From assembly GCA_947644595.1 (NCBI GenBank), contig CANSAE010000001.1:1-64000 (forward strand): DNA of 64,000 nt. The letters are read 5' to 3'. The notes under the pieces are model-generated. The model was not told the DNA's origin. It ran no database searches and was given only the letters and a program-made list of their open reading frames with translations. Origin of the DNA: an uncultured Clostridia bacterium (GTDB lineage: Bacteria; Bacillota; Clostridia; Oscillospirales; Oscillospiraceae). The position numbers and the translations under genes are program-made. Shown piece by piece: positions 23,745 to 32,495 of this stretch (the first letter of the stretch is position 1; each line of letters starts with the position of its first letter).

Positions 23745-25737
23745 GGGAAGTCTCCTTTTTTTCCGCTTTTTCCTTTTTGACAGGATTTTCCGCTTTTTTT
23801 GCCTTGGATACTTTTCCGGAAGCTGTTTTTTCCTTGACCGGAGCTTTTGAAGGCTCAAAATTGAAGTATACGCAAGACATGGGCGGAACAGTTACCCGGG
23901 CAGACCAGGGCTGCCCGCAGAAGGGCTCCTCATAAGCGATGCAGGCAGCGGCGTTATGGATGCCCAGACCGCCGAAGCGCTCATCATCGCTGTTGAGGAC
24001 TTCTGTCAAAGTACCCGGTCCGGGCAGGCCCAATTGGAAGAAATCTATCTGCACAGGGGTGAAGTTGCATACAGCCACAGTCTTTTTTCCGTCTCTGGCG
24101 GTCCGCATAAACGCGAGACAGGAGCGGTTGTAGTCCATATCATTGAGCCAGGTGAAGCCATCCCAGGACTGGTCCTGCTCATATAAGGCGGGAGTGTTCC
24201 GATAGAATCGATTCAAATGCCGTACATAGTTTTGCATTCCGCTGTGCATGGGATATTCCAACAGCTTCCATTGAATCTGATCCCGGAAATTCCACTCATC
24301 GAATTGGCCGATTTCGCAGCCCATAAACATGAGCTTTTTCCCTGGATGGGCGTACATAAAGCCCCACAAGGTCCGCAGGGAATGGAACTTTTGATAATAA
24401 TCTCCCGCCATTTTCCCCATCATGGAGCCTTTGCCGTAAACTACCTCGTCGTGAGAATAGGGAAGGACATATTTCTCTGAGAAGGCGTAGCACATGGAAA
24501 ACTTGATTTGGTCGTGATGATACTTGCGGTAGATGGGGTCCAGCGCCATATATTTCAGCGTATCGTGCATAAAGCCCATGTTCCATTTGAAGTCGAAACC
24601 CAACCCGCCGAGAGCGACGGGCTCCGTGAGCTTGGGAAACGCGGTGGACTCCTCCGCGATCACCAGACAATGGGGGAAGCGGCGGTGGAGTTCCTCATTC
24701 AAGCGGCGGATAAAATAGATGGCGTTGTGGTCCCAGTTGCCTCCATCCCAGTTTGGCACCCATTGCCCCGGCTCCCGTCCGAAGTCCAGATAGAGCATTG
24801 AGGCAACGGCATCCACCCGGATGCCGTCCACATGGTAGCGGTCAAAGAACCAAGCGGCGGAGGACATCAAAAAGCTGCGCACAGCGCCTTTGGTATAGTC
24901 GAAGGTCAAAGTCCCCCAATCCGGACGTTCAGACATAACGGGATCGTCAGACTCAAACAGCGGCTGCCCGTCAAATTTGGCCAGCCCATGGGCATCCTTG
25001 GGGAAGTGGGCCGGGACCCAGTCGATGATGATGCCGATCCCCGCTTTATGGAGGGTATCCACGAAATAAGCGAAATCCTCCGGTGTGCCGTATTTACTTG
25101 AGGGGGCAAAGTATCCTGTTACCTGATACCCCCAGGACGGGTCATAAGGAAATTCGGTGATGGGCAGCAGCTCCACATGGGTATACCCCATGTCCGTACA
25201 GTATTCTGCCAGCAGGTCCGCCACTTCCCGGTAATTGACCTGTCCGCCGTCCCACCGAGTCTTCCAGGAAGCGATGTGCACTTCATAAATCGACATGGGC
25301 GAGGCAAAAGGATCTGTCTGATTGCGCTGTTTTAGGAATTTTTCATCGTGCCAAGGAAGCTTGTCCATAGGCCATACCTTAGACCCGGTCAGGGGCCCCG
25401 TCTCACAGTGGAAGGCAAACGGATCAGCCTTTTCCAGAAAACGTCCGTCCCAGGTCTCAATGCGGTATTTATATACGTTCCCGGGATAAGCCTCAGAAAT
25501 AAAAGCCGCCCAAACACCGCAGTCCAGCTTTACCATATCCTGACCGTTCCAGCCGTTGAAATCCCCGATAACGGCCACATTTTTCGCGTGCGGCGCCCAT
25601 AGGACAAAACGCCAGCACCGCGCATCTTCGATCCAATGGCATCCAAACAGGTCATAAGCATCGGATGCGTTTCCTTCGTTGAAGCGATACAGCTGCTGCT
25701 TGTCTACATATTTCTCTGAAAGTGCGTACTGATCCAT
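23713..25737 (-). CDS. glgB: 1,4-alpha-glucan branching enzyme
   Basis: 674 residues that make alpha-1,6 branches in glycogen. An N-terminal CBM48 module (about 40-130, VLWAPHAKNVAVIGDFNGW) precedes a GH13 barrel with GIIIDWVPAHFPKD, nucleophile D in GIRVDAVASMLY, acid/base E in LVIAEESTAFP and D in SHDEVVYGKGSM. It carries a C-terminal tail of about 45 residues rich in Lys, Glu and Ser after NFEP that is not part of the enzyme fold; its last codons are the glgA ribosome-binding and start region. ATG 25737 has GGGAGA 6 bases upstream. First gene of the operon. Confidence 0.95.
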   Translation of the reverse strand: MDQYALSEKYVDKQQLYRFNEGNASDAYDLFGCHWIEDARCWRFVLWAPHAKNVAVIGDFNGWNGQDMVKLDCGVWAAFISEAYPGNVYKYRIETWDGRFLEKADPFAFHCETGPLTGSKVWPMDKLPWHDEKFLKQRNQTDPFASPMSIYEVHIASWKTRWDGGQVNYREVADLLAEYCTDMGYTHVELLPITEFPYDPSWGYQVTGYFAPSSKYGTPEDFAYFVDTLHKAGIGIIIDWVPAHFPKDAHGLAKFDGQPLFESDDPVMSERPDWGTLTFDYTKGAVRSFLMSSAAWFFDRYHVDGIRVDAVASMLYLDFGREPGQWVPNWDGGNWDHNAIYFIRRLNEELHRRFPHCLVIAEESTAFPKLTEPVALGGLGFDFKWNMGFMHDTLKYMALDPIYRKYHHDQIKFSMCYAFSEKYVLPYSHDEVVYGKGSMMGKMAGDYYQKFHSLRTLWGFMYAHPGKKLMFMGCEIGQFDEWNFRDQIQWKLLEYPMHSGMQNYVRHLNRFYRNTPALYEQDQSWDGFTWLNDMDYNRSCLAFMRTARDGKKTVAVCNFTPVQIDFFQLGLPGPGTLTEVLNSDDERFGGLGIHNAAACIAYEEPFCGQPWSARVTVPPMSCVYFNFEPSKAPVKEKTASGKVSKAKKAENPVKKEKAEKKETSHESKTKKSHE

Positions 25738-25845
25738 AAGTAATCTCCCATCTGACATCCTGTGCGGTTTCTACAATACTTGTCTGTAGTATACCATAAT
25801 ATGGAAGTGGTTTCCACAGTTTTTTGTCGCAGGACCACAAAGCCT

Positions 25846-25874
25846 TTGACAAGCCGGGACGGAACGGTTATGAT
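25846..25874 (+). promoter_or_regulatory. Promoter of the lysA-like / isp operon
   Basis: TTGACA (25846-25851), a 17-base spacer and TATGAT (25869-25874), 33 bases before ATG 25907. On the opposite strand a TATACT near 25796-25791 may be the -10 of glgB, with no clear -35. Confidence 0.85.
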
Positions 25875-25906
25875 GGAAAGCAGCAATCTACGGGAGGCAG
25901 AAGAAT

Positions 25907-27148
25907 ATGAAGAAAACGACCTTTGTAACGCTGGAACAGCTCCGGGCCATTGACCAGACGATCCCTACGCCGTTTCATCTCTATGATGAACAGGCGATTC
26001 GGGAAAACGCCCGAAAAGTCAATGCCGCATTTGCCTGGAACAAGGGCTTTAAAGAATACTTCGCGGTCAAAGCGACCCCCAATCCCAGCATCATGAAGAT
26101 CCTGCATGAAGAGGGCTGCGGTATGGACTGCTCCTCACTTACGGAACTGATGCTCTGCGACCGCGTAGATATCCGCGGCGAGGACATTATGTTTTCCTCT
26201 AACGATACGCCCAAGCAGGATTTTCAGTTGGCGGAAAAGTTGGGCGCAATCATCAATCTGGATGATATTACACACATCCAGGCTCTTTTGGATGCCATCG
26301 GCCATATCCCTGAAAAAATCAGCTGTCGTTATAATCCTGGCGGAAACTTTGAAATTTCCAACACGATCATGGATACTCCGGGCGAGGCCAAATACGGCAT
26401 GACGAAGGCCCAGATCATGCAGGCGGCGAAGCTTTTGAAGGAGCGTGGCGCCAAAGAAATGGGCATCCACGCCTTCCTGGCTTCCAACACCACCACCAAC
26501 GATTATTACCCGACGCTGGCCCGGCAGCTGTTCAGCCTGGCGGTGGAGATCCAAAAGGATACGGGGCTGCCTGTGACCTTCATCAACCTTTCCGGCGGCG
26601 TGGGCATTCCGTACCGCCCGGATCAGGAACCGGCGGACATCGCAAAGATCGGTGCTGGTGTGCAGCGGGCCTACAAGGAAGTTTTGATTCCTGCCGGTAT
26701 GGAAGTGAAGCTGTGTACGGAAATGGGTCGGTTTATGCTGGGACCGTATGGCTGTCTGGTGACAAAGGCTATCCATGAGAAACATACCCACAAAGAATAC
26801 ATAGGAGTAGATGCCTGTGCCTGTGACCTGATGCGCCCGGCCATGTACGGCGCATATCACCATATCACCGTGGCAGGCAAGGAAGCGGAGATCTGCGACC
26901 ATATGTATGATATCGTAGGCAGCCTCTGCGAGAATAACGACAAGTTTGCCATCAACCGAATGCTGCCGAAGATAGACAAGGGTGATTTCCTTATCATTCA
27001 CGACACCGGGGCCCACGGCCACGCCATGGGCTATAATTACAATGGGAAGCTCCGCAGCGCTGAGGTGCTTTTGCAGCCGGACGGGACGGCCCGAATGATT
27101 CGCCGGGCGGAGACGCCGGAGGACTATTTCGCCACACTGGATTTCTGA
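25907..27148 (+). CDS. lysA: Diaminopimelate decarboxylase family enzyme
   Basis: 413 residues, PLP-dependent fold-type III decarboxylase; the family converts meso-diaminopimelate to L-lysine. The PLP lysine is K55 in EYFAVKATPNPS. GGVGIPYRPDQEP is the phosphate-binding glycine loop (family GGGxG), TEMGRFMLGPYG matches the family (E)PGRxxxxxAG region, and DACACDLMRPAMYGAYHHI matches the conserved substrate/PLP site. GGGAGG lies before ATG 25907. The length is normal. Carboxynorspermidine or ornithine/arginine decarboxylases of the same fold are less likely because of the DLMRPAMYGAYH motif. It heads an operon with ispD and ispF. Confidence 0.88.
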   Translation: MKKTTFVTLEQLRAIDQTIPTPFHLYDEQAIRENARKVNAAFAWNKGFKEYFAVKATPNPSIMKILHEEGCGMDCSSLTELMLCDRVDIRGEDIMFSSNDTPKQDFQLAEKLGAIINLDDITHIQALLDAIGHIPEKISCRYNPGGNFEISNTIMDTPGEAKYGMTKAQIMQAAKLLKERGAKEMGIHAFLASNTTTNDYYPTLARQLFSLAVEIQKDTGLPVTFINLSGGVGIPYRPDQEPADIAKIGAGVQRAYKEVLIPAGMEVKLCTEMGRFMLGPYGCLVTKAIHEKHTHKEYIGVDACACDLMRPAMYGAYHHITVAGKEAEICDHMYDIVGSLCENNDKFAINRMLPKIDKGDFLIIHDTGAHGHAMGYNYNGKLRSAEVLLQPDGTARMIRRAETPEDYFATLDF

Positions 27149-27164
27149 GAAAAGAGGAAGCCAT

Positions 27165-27893
27165 ATGTCCATTTTCACCATGATCGATAAATTTAAAGAG
27201 AGAAAACCCAGCTGCACGGCCGTGATCGTAGCGGCGGGGGAATCTACCCGTATGGGTGCGGATAAGTTGTTTTTACCTCTGGCGGGCATCCCGGTGCTGG
27301 CGCGGACGCTGATGCAGTTTGAGCAGTGCCGTGCGGTCAGCGAGATCATTGTGGTGACCCGGGAAGATAAGATTGTCCCGGTGGCGGATTTGTGCAAGGA
27401 ATACGGGATTGCCAAAGCAACGAAAATCCTGCTGGGCGGCGCAACGCGGCTGGAATCTTCGGCGGCGGGCGTGTTTCAGGCGGACCGGCACAGCAAGCTT
27501 ATCGCGATTTCTGACGGTGTGCGCCCGCTGGTGACGCCGGAACTTATCATGTCTGCGGTGGAAGCGGCAAAGACTTACCGAGCCGTGACTGTTGCCGTTC
27601 CGGTGAAGGACACCATCAAAATCGCAGAAAACGGCGTAGTCACCGGGACACCGGACAGGAGCACCATGTTTGCGGTTCAGACACCCCAGGTGTTTGAAGC
27701 GGATATCATCAAGAGTGCTTTGACCAAAGCGTTGCGGGAAAAGCTGACTGTCACGGATGATTGCTCGGCGGTGGAGGCCTTAGGTCATCCGGTATATCTT
27801 ATTGACGGGAGCTATGAGAATATCAAGATCACCACACCGGAGGACCTGTCTTTGACAGAGGCGCTCCTCGCGGCGAGAGGGGTGCGCAGATGA
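27165..27893 (+). CDS. ispD: 2-C-methyl-D-erythritol 4-phosphate cytidylyltransferase
   Basis: 242 residues; makes CDP-methylerythritol in the non-mevalonate isoprenoid pathway. The nucleotide-binding loop [13 protein letters not shown] (residues 22-34) lies near the N terminus with 19 extra residues before it. [14 protein letters not shown] and VPVKDTIK are the other conserved segments, and [13 protein letters not shown] closes the protein. AGAGGAAG precedes ATG 27165. Its stop overlaps the ispF start by 4 bases, and the two enzymes act two steps apart in the same pathway. Confidence 0.95.
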   Translation: MSIFTMIDKFKERKPSCTAVIVAAGESTRMGADKLFLPLAGIPVLARTLMQFEQCRAVSEIIVVTREDKIVPVADLCKEYGIAKATKILLGGATRLESSAAGVFQADRHSKLIAISDGVRPLVTPELIMSAVEAAKTYRAVTVAVPVKDTIKIAENGVVTGTPDRSTMFAVQTPQVFEADIIKSALTKALREKLTVTDDCSAVEALGHPVYLIDGSYENIKITTPEDLSLTEALLAARGVRR

Positions 27894-28363
27894 GGATTGG
27901 CCATGGCTATGACGTACATCGTATGGTTTTCGGTCGGAAACTCATTTTAGGCGGGGTGGAGATCCCTTATGAAACAGGCCTGTTGGGCCATTCCGACGCG
28001 GATGTTTTGACCCACGCTGTGATGGACGCCATTCTTGGCGCCGCAGCGCTGGGAGATATCGGACAGCTGTTTCCGGATAACGATCCCCAATACGAGGGCG
28101 CAGACAGTCTTGCGCTTTTGCAGGTTGTGGCGTGTATACTCCGCGACAAAGGCTACCGGGTCGGGAATATTGATGCGACCATTCTGGCCCAGGCACCCAA
28201 GTTGTCGCCCTACCGGGAGCAGATGCGTCAAAATCTTGCCCGTGCCATGGAGCTTGACGTATCCCAGGTAAGTGTCAAGGCGACTACCGAGGAAAAGCTG
28301 GGATTTACCGGGGCCGGTGAAGGAATCGCTGCTCATGCTGTGGCGTTATTGGAAACGCTTTGA
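27890..28363 (+). CDS. ispF: 2-C-methyl-D-erythritol 2,4-cyclodiphosphate synthase
   Basis: 157 residues. Zinc ligands D8 and H10 are in GHGYDVHRM and the third histidine is in [34 protein letters not shown] and [25 protein letters not shown] complete the family pattern. It is translationally coupled to ispD through ATGA. The product feeds IspG/IspH, which are not in this window. Confidence 0.96.
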   Translation: MRIGHGYDVHRMVFGRKLILGGVEIPYETGLLGHSDADVLTHAVMDAILGAAALGDIGQLFPDNDPQYEGADSLALLQVVACILRDKGYRVGNIDATILAQAPKLSPYREQMRQNLARAMELDVSQVSVKATTEEKLGFTGAGEGIAAHAVALLETL

Positions 28364-28369
28364 GAAAAC

Positions 28370-28424
28370 AAAATGACCCTATCCGCATAGTATGTTTTGT
28401 AACCAATGCGGAAGGGGTCATTTT
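28370..28424 (+). promoter_or_regulatory. Long hairpin between ispF and the Se/S carrier gene, containing the RBS
   Basis: AAAATGACCC (28370-28379) pairs with GGGTCATTTT (28415-28424), and inside it TCCGCAT (28382-28388) pairs with ATGCGGA (28406-28412). The 3' arm contains AAGGGG, the only ribosome-binding site for ATG 28428. It can act as an attenuator or as a block on translation initiation. Confidence 0.55.
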
Positions 28425-28427
28425 ACT

Positions 28428-28682
28428 ATGCAGCATTATCTGATTTTATGCCGCTCCCTGACCTATGCCCAGCGGGCCCAAAGAGCCGTTGAGCGGGCAG
28501 GAGGGTCAGGGACGGTAGTAAAAGCGCCGCAGGAGGTCACTGGCGGCGGATGCACTTATGGGGTACGGGTCCCGGCTGGGAAGCTGGATATTGCCATGGC
28601 GGCCATTCAAAGGGCTGGATTACCCACGGGAAAAACATATATCTATGAAACGGACGGCACTTTGAGAGAGGTGCGGGTATGA
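28428..28682 (+). CDS. DUF3343 / Se-S carrier-like protein
   Basis: 84 residues. The sequence MQHYLILCRSLTYAQRAQRA ... VTGGGCTYGVRVPAGKLDIA matches DUF3343, a TusA/YedF-related fold proposed to carry selenium or sulfur on its conserved cysteine (C46 in GGGCTYGV). Start ATG 28428 is chosen because the upstream ATG 28392 lies in the hairpin and has no ribosome-binding site. It overlaps the class V aminotransferase gene by 4 bases, a pairing seen repeatedly in Clostridia. Confidence 0.85.
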   Translation: MQHYLILCRSLTYAQRAQRAVERAGGSGTVVKAPQEVTGGGCTYGVRVPAGKLDIAMAAIQRAGLPTGKTYIYETDGTLREVRV

Positions 28683-29815
28683 TTTATCTGGACTCTGCGG
28701 CTACCAGTTTCCAAAAGCCGCCGGCAGTGTATGAAGCGGTTGAGCGGGCCATGCGGACGATGGCGAGTCCGGGCCGGGGCGGCCATGAACCGGCGATGCT
28801 GGCTGCGGACCTGGCACTGGACTGCCGGTGTGATGCCGCGGAATTATTCCGGATGGACGCGCCGGAAAATGTTGTATTTACCTTTAACGCTACCCATGCT
28901 TTAAATATTGCCATCAATAGCCTTGTTCGGCCTGGTGATAAAGTAGTAGTCTCCGGCTATGAACATAATTCTGTGATGCGGCCGTTGCGTCTGCGCGGAG
29001 CAAATGTAACGGTAGCTTCCTCTCCGTTGTTTTGTCCCGCTGAAATGGAAGCAGCCTTTGCGGCGGCGCTGCCGGGTGCAAAAGCTGCGGTATGCACCGT
29101 GATGTCCAATGTGTTCGGTTATATCACACCGATTGACGATATTGCGGAGCTTTGTCAAAAAAACGGTGTCCCGCTGATTATTGATGCGGCGCAGGGGGCC
29201 GGCAATATGGATATTGACTGGAAGGCACTGGCAGCTGCATTTATAGCGATGCCTGGACATAAGGGACTCCTGGGACCGCAGGGAACGGGGCTGCTGCTGT
29301 GCGCGCAGCAAGGTATGCCTTTTATGGCCGGTGGTACCGGGTCCGACAGTAAAAACCCGGATATGCCGGATTATCTTCCGGACCGCATGGAAGCGGGGAC
29401 TCATAACATTTCCGGCATTGCGGGACTTCGGGAAGGGATCCGATATGTTCGGGAGCGGAGGCCAAAAGAAATCGGCAGACACGAAGCAGTATTGATGCGC
29501 CGCTTGGCAGAGAACTTACGCAAAATCTCCGGCATGGAAGTGTTTCTGGCTGAGAATGAAGCGGTCCAGGGCGGCGTGCTGTCTGTGCGCCATGAGCTTG
29601 TCGGCTGTGAGGCGTTGGCTGAATGTCTTGGCGCAGCGGGCGTTGCCGTCCGATCAGGGCTGCACTGTGCGCCATGTGCCCACCAGACGGCGGGCACAAC
29701 ACATACTGGCACAGTTCGATTCAGCATTTCTCCGTTTAATACGGAGGAGGAAATAAACCAGGCGGCAGAAATTACAAAGGCGTGTGTAAAAAAACTTCTG
29801 ATCGACCGAAAATGA
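28679..29815 (+). CDS. Cysteine desulfurase-like class V aminotransferase
   Basis: 378 residues, PLP enzyme of the SufS/CsdB group. MIYLDSAATSFQKPPAV is the N-terminal signature. The PLP lysine lies in AMPGHKGLLGPQGTG, the PLP aspartate in LIIDAAQGAGNMDID, and the catalytic cysteine in RSGLHCAPCAHQTAGT. Such enzymes remove sulfur or selenium from cysteine or selenocysteine and leave it as a persulfide or perselenide. The coupled DUF3343 protein is a plausible acceptor. No selD or IscU/SufU lies beside it, so the destination is unknown. Confidence 0.88.
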   Translation: MIYLDSAATSFQKPPAVYEAVERAMRTMASPGRGGHEPAMLAADLALDCRCDAAELFRMDAPENVVFTFNATHALNIAINSLVRPGDKVVVSGYEHNSVMRPLRLRGANVTVASSPLFCPAEMEAAFAAALPGAKAAVCTVMSNVFGYITPIDDIAELCQKNGVPLIIDAAQGAGNMDIDWKALAAAFIAMPGHKGLLGPQGTGLLLCAQQGMPFMAGGTGSDSKNPDMPDYLPDRMEAGTHNISGIAGLREGIRYVRERRPKEIGRHEAVLMRRLAENLRKISGMEVFLAENEAVQGGVLSVRHELVGCEALAECLGAAGVAVRSGLHCAPCAHQTAGTTHTGTVRFSISPFNTEEEINQAAEITKACVKKLLIDRK

Positions 29816-29817
29816 GT

Positions 29818-29846
29818 TTGCAATTTCGAGGGATTTGTAGTATAAT
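29818..29846 (+). promoter_or_regulatory. Promoter of the cdaA-cdaR operon
   Basis: TTGCAA (29818-29823), a 17-base spacer and a perfect TATAAT (29841-29846). It begins within 3 bases of the stop codon of the preceding gene. Confidence 0.85.
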
Positions 29847-29863
29847 ACTATGCTATATTAGTG

Positions 29864-29903
29864 TGCCATGCGCGTATCCTGTAGAATGGACACGCGCATG
29901 GCA
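29864..29903 (+). other. Hairpin in the cdaA 5' leader
   Basis: TGCCATGCGCGTATCC (29864-29879) pairs with GGACACGCGCATGGCA (29888-29903) with a single mismatch. No T-run follows. Starting about 11 bases after the expected transcription start, it may protect the mRNA 5' end or regulate cdaA. Confidence 0.6.
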
Positions 29904-29932
29904 AGAACAGTGATTTCCAGGGGACAAGCACT

Positions 29933-30820
29933 ATGGAACATATCAACGAGGTTTTAGGCCGAGTTTACAATAGCATACATTTGATTGGATTTTCGGATAT
30001 CCTGGACATTCTGATTGTGACCTTTGTGGTCTATAAGGTGATGGAGATCATCCGGAAAACGCATTCGTCCCGGTTGGCAAAAGGTATTTTTGTGTTGGTC
30101 GTAACGATGCTGTTGGCAGAATTGCTGAAGCTGACCATGATCCGCTTCTTCATCCGGGAGGCGTTCCAATTAGGACTGATTGCGGTAGTGATCATTTTTC
30201 AGCCGGAGCTGCGCCGGATTTTGGAACGCCTTGGTAGCGGAAAAATCACGGGCCTGTTTTCCTCCTCCGGAGCATCCACGATTTCCACGGATAATACGAT
30301 CACCCAAACAGTGCTGGCTTATGATGCGATGTCATCGTCCAAAACCGGAGCACTGATCGTGTTTGAACGGGATACGAACTTGAGTGAACATATGAACACC
30401 GGCACGATTTTGGATGCGGATGTCACCAGCGAGCTGTTGCGGAACATATTCTTTGAGCCGGCACCGCTGCATGATGGAGCAGTCATTATTCGGGATGGAC
30501 GGGTGGCCGCAGCCGGTTGTATGCTGCCTTTGTCGAATAATAATAACCTCAGTCATGACTTGGGAATGCGCCACCGGGCGGCCATTGGCATCAGCGAGCA
30601 CAGCGACGCAGTTGTGGCAGTCGTCTCTGAGGAGACGGGAGCCATTTCCGTGGCGATTAACGGCATGATGAAACGGCATCTGGACTTGCCGACCTTTGAG
30701 GCGATTTTGCGTTCAGAACTGCTTCAGAATGAGGACGCGATCCAAAAGCCAACGGATAAATTGGCGACAATCCTGAGCAATCTTAAGAGGAAGAACCACA
30801 ATGAAGATGAATCAAATTAA
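29933..30820 (+). CDS. cdaA: Diadenylate cyclase CdaA
   Basis: 295 residues; joins two ATP into c-di-AMP at the membrane. Three N-terminal helices (about 22-38, 50-66, 78-90) precede the DAC domain, which has the catalytic DGA motif at 181-183 (LHDGAVII) and RHR at 213-215 (GMRHRAAIGI). Length and layout are those of Firmicutes CdaA. It overlaps cdaR by 20 bases. The usual third gene glmM is not next to it. Confidence 0.96.
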   Translation: MEHINEVLGRVYNSIHLIGFSDILDILIVTFVVYKVMEIIRKTHSSRLAKGIFVLVVTMLLAELLKLTMIRFFIREAFQLGLIAVVIIFQPELRRILERLGSGKITGLFSSSGASTISTDNTITQTVLAYDAMSSSKTGALIVFERDTNLSEHMNTGTILDADVTSELLRNIFFEPAPLHDGAVIIRDGRVAAAGCMLPLSNNNNLSHDLGMRHRAAIGISEHSDAVVAVVSEETGAISVAINGMMKRHLDLPTFEAILRSELLQNEDAIQKPTDKLATILSNLKRKNHNEDESN

Positions 30821-32051
30821 AGAATTTTATAACAGCAAATACTTTTCACTGGTTATCTCTCTGCTGATTGCCGTCGTACTGTGGGTTTATGTGACCAACG
30901 TGGAGGCAACGACCACTACGGATACGTACCGGGGGATCCCTGTGTACTTTGTGAACGAGGAGCGGCTGGAAGAGCGTGGGCTGATCATCGGAAATCAGGA
31001 TTATACCTCCATCAGCGCGACGATTACGGGGTCCCGCAGGGAAATGACGAAATTTAATGCCTCAGACTTGAAGGTTGAGATTGATGTGAATGAAATCAGC
31101 CAAGCCAGCACTTGGCATCTCAGCTATAAAATCAAATTCCCTTCCGGGGTGGACGACTCGGATTTCACCATTGAGCGGCATCCGGAAGTTATCACATTCA
31201 ATGTGGTGGAAAGAGCGACCAAACTGGTGGAAGTACGCGGCAGCTTTACCGGCGGCGCAGCAGAAGGCTATGTGGTGGAAAGTGATGATATGAGCTTTTC
31301 ACCTGCGTTCATCAAGGTTTCCGGCACCAGTGAAGAACTGGCACAAATCGCCTATGCCCAGGTAGCCATCAACGGTCAGGACTTGAGCGCCTCCATTCAG
31401 GAGGACCGGCCGTATATCTTCGTAAATGCAGACGGCGAGGAGGTGGAGAGCACCCACGTGACCGCAGATGTAGATGTCGTCAATGTCACTGTTCCGGTGA
31501 GTATGCTCAAGGAGCTGGATGTGGCAGTGGACATTATCAATGGCGGCGGTGCCCATTCCTGGGACTGTGATATTGATATCAGACCCAAACGCGTGACACT
31601 GTCCGGTACTGTGGAAGAACTGGCGGCGATGAACCGGTTGAACGTTGGCGCTATCGACTTGGCGGAGTATGCGGAGGATTTTGAGATCACGTTCCCGATT
31701 GAATTGGATGAAGGAATCCAGTGCGTGACAGGAGAGACGGAAGTAAAAGTGACTGTGCGGTTCAAAGATTTGGTAACCCAGGACTTTGAAGTAACGGATT
31801 TACGGTATATCAATTGTGCGGATAGCAGTCAGGCAAGCATTGTAAACAAGACCCTGCCGGTCACAGTTCGTGCGACGCAGATGACAATGGATAAAATTTC
31901 AGCAGAGGACATCCGTGTCATTGCGGATTTGACAAACTATGGCACAATGACGGGCTATGTGACGGTCCCGGTAAAAATCTATATTGATGGAGTAACCGGC
32001 GCCGGAGCTGTGGGCGAATACAGTGTGACGGTGAACTTGACAAGCAAATGA
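30801..32051 (+). CDS. cdaR: CdaR, YbbR-domain regulator of CdaA
   Basis: 416 residues: one N-terminal helix (about 15-32, YFSLVISLLIAVVLWVYV) and an extracellular chain of about four YbbR repeats, recognisable from segments such as PVYFVNEERLEERGLII and KVSGTSEELAQIAYAQVAINGQ. CdaR binds and modulates CdaA in Bacilli. Start ATG 30801 is chosen because AGAGGAAG is 7 bases away; ATG 30807 is an alternative. Confidence 0.92.
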   Translation: MKMNQIKEFYNSKYFSLVISLLIAVVLWVYVTNVEATTTTDTYRGIPVYFVNEERLEERGLIIGNQDYTSISATITGSRREMTKFNASDLKVEIDVNEISQASTWHLSYKIKFPSGVDDSDFTIERHPEVITFNVVERATKLVEVRGSFTGGAAEGYVVESDDMSFSPAFIKVSGTSEELAQIAYAQVAINGQDLSASIQEDRPYIFVNADGEEVESTHVTADVDVVNVTVPVSMLKELDVAVDIINGGGAHSWDCDIDIRPKRVTLSGTVEELAAMNRLNVGAIDLAEYAEDFEITFPIELDEGIQCVTGETEVKVTVRFKDLVTQDFEVTDLRYINCADSSQASIVNKTLPVTVRATQMTMDKISAEDIRVIADLTNYGTMTGYVTVPVKIYIDGVTGAGAVGEYSVTVNLTSK

Positions 32052-32064
32052 AAGGAAAACAGCA

Positions 32065-32481
32065 ATGGTACAAGACGCGATCGTGACCAAGGCGCTTAGT
32101 AACGGCCTTGCAGAAGTATTGGTAGAACGTGCGACTGCCTGCGGCGATAATTGCGGGTCTTGCGGCGTGTGCAAATATGCCAGTGAGATTCGGACCTATG
32201 CCAAAAACACCCTGGGAGCAAAGGAAGGGGAACGGGTAGTCATCAAGACAAAATCCAGTGATATCATCGGCGCAGCGTTCCTGATTTATATCGTTCCGCT
32301 GGCGGTGCTGCTGATAGCCTACGCCTTGGCGGCAATTCAGGGCATTCCGGAAAAAACAGGGATTGCCATAAGCTTTGGTGCGTTTTTCGTATGCTTGGCC
32401 ATCGTGACGGTGGTTCAACGCAGGCGAGCAAAGAAAAAGCAGATTGAATTCGAGATTGTTAGCTATAAAGTCAACGATTAA
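32065..32481 (+). CDS. RseC/MucC-family membrane protein
   Basis: 138 residues with the RseC cysteine cluster near the N terminus (CGDNCGSCGVC, residues 27-37) followed by two membrane helices (about 69-87 and 98-114) and a basic end. The family is linked to SoxR reduction (RsxC/RseC) and to RnfABCDGE-associated electron transport; in Clostridia its role is not settled. It follows cdaR by 13 bases and precedes yicC by 14 bases in the same direction. Confidence 0.85.
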   Translation: MVQDAIVTKALSNGLAEVLVERATACGDNCGSCGVCKYASEIRTYAKNTLGAKEGERVVIKTKSSDIIGAAFLIYIVPLAVLLIAYALAAIQGIPEKTGIAISFGAFFVCLAIVTVVQRRRAKKKQIEFEIVSYKVND

Positions 32482-32495
32482 AGGAAGCGAACACA

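Noticed and set aside
26135..27415. A 426-residue minus-strand reading frame
   Set aside because: It is antisense to the lysA-like gene and ispD, whose protein motifs are complete.
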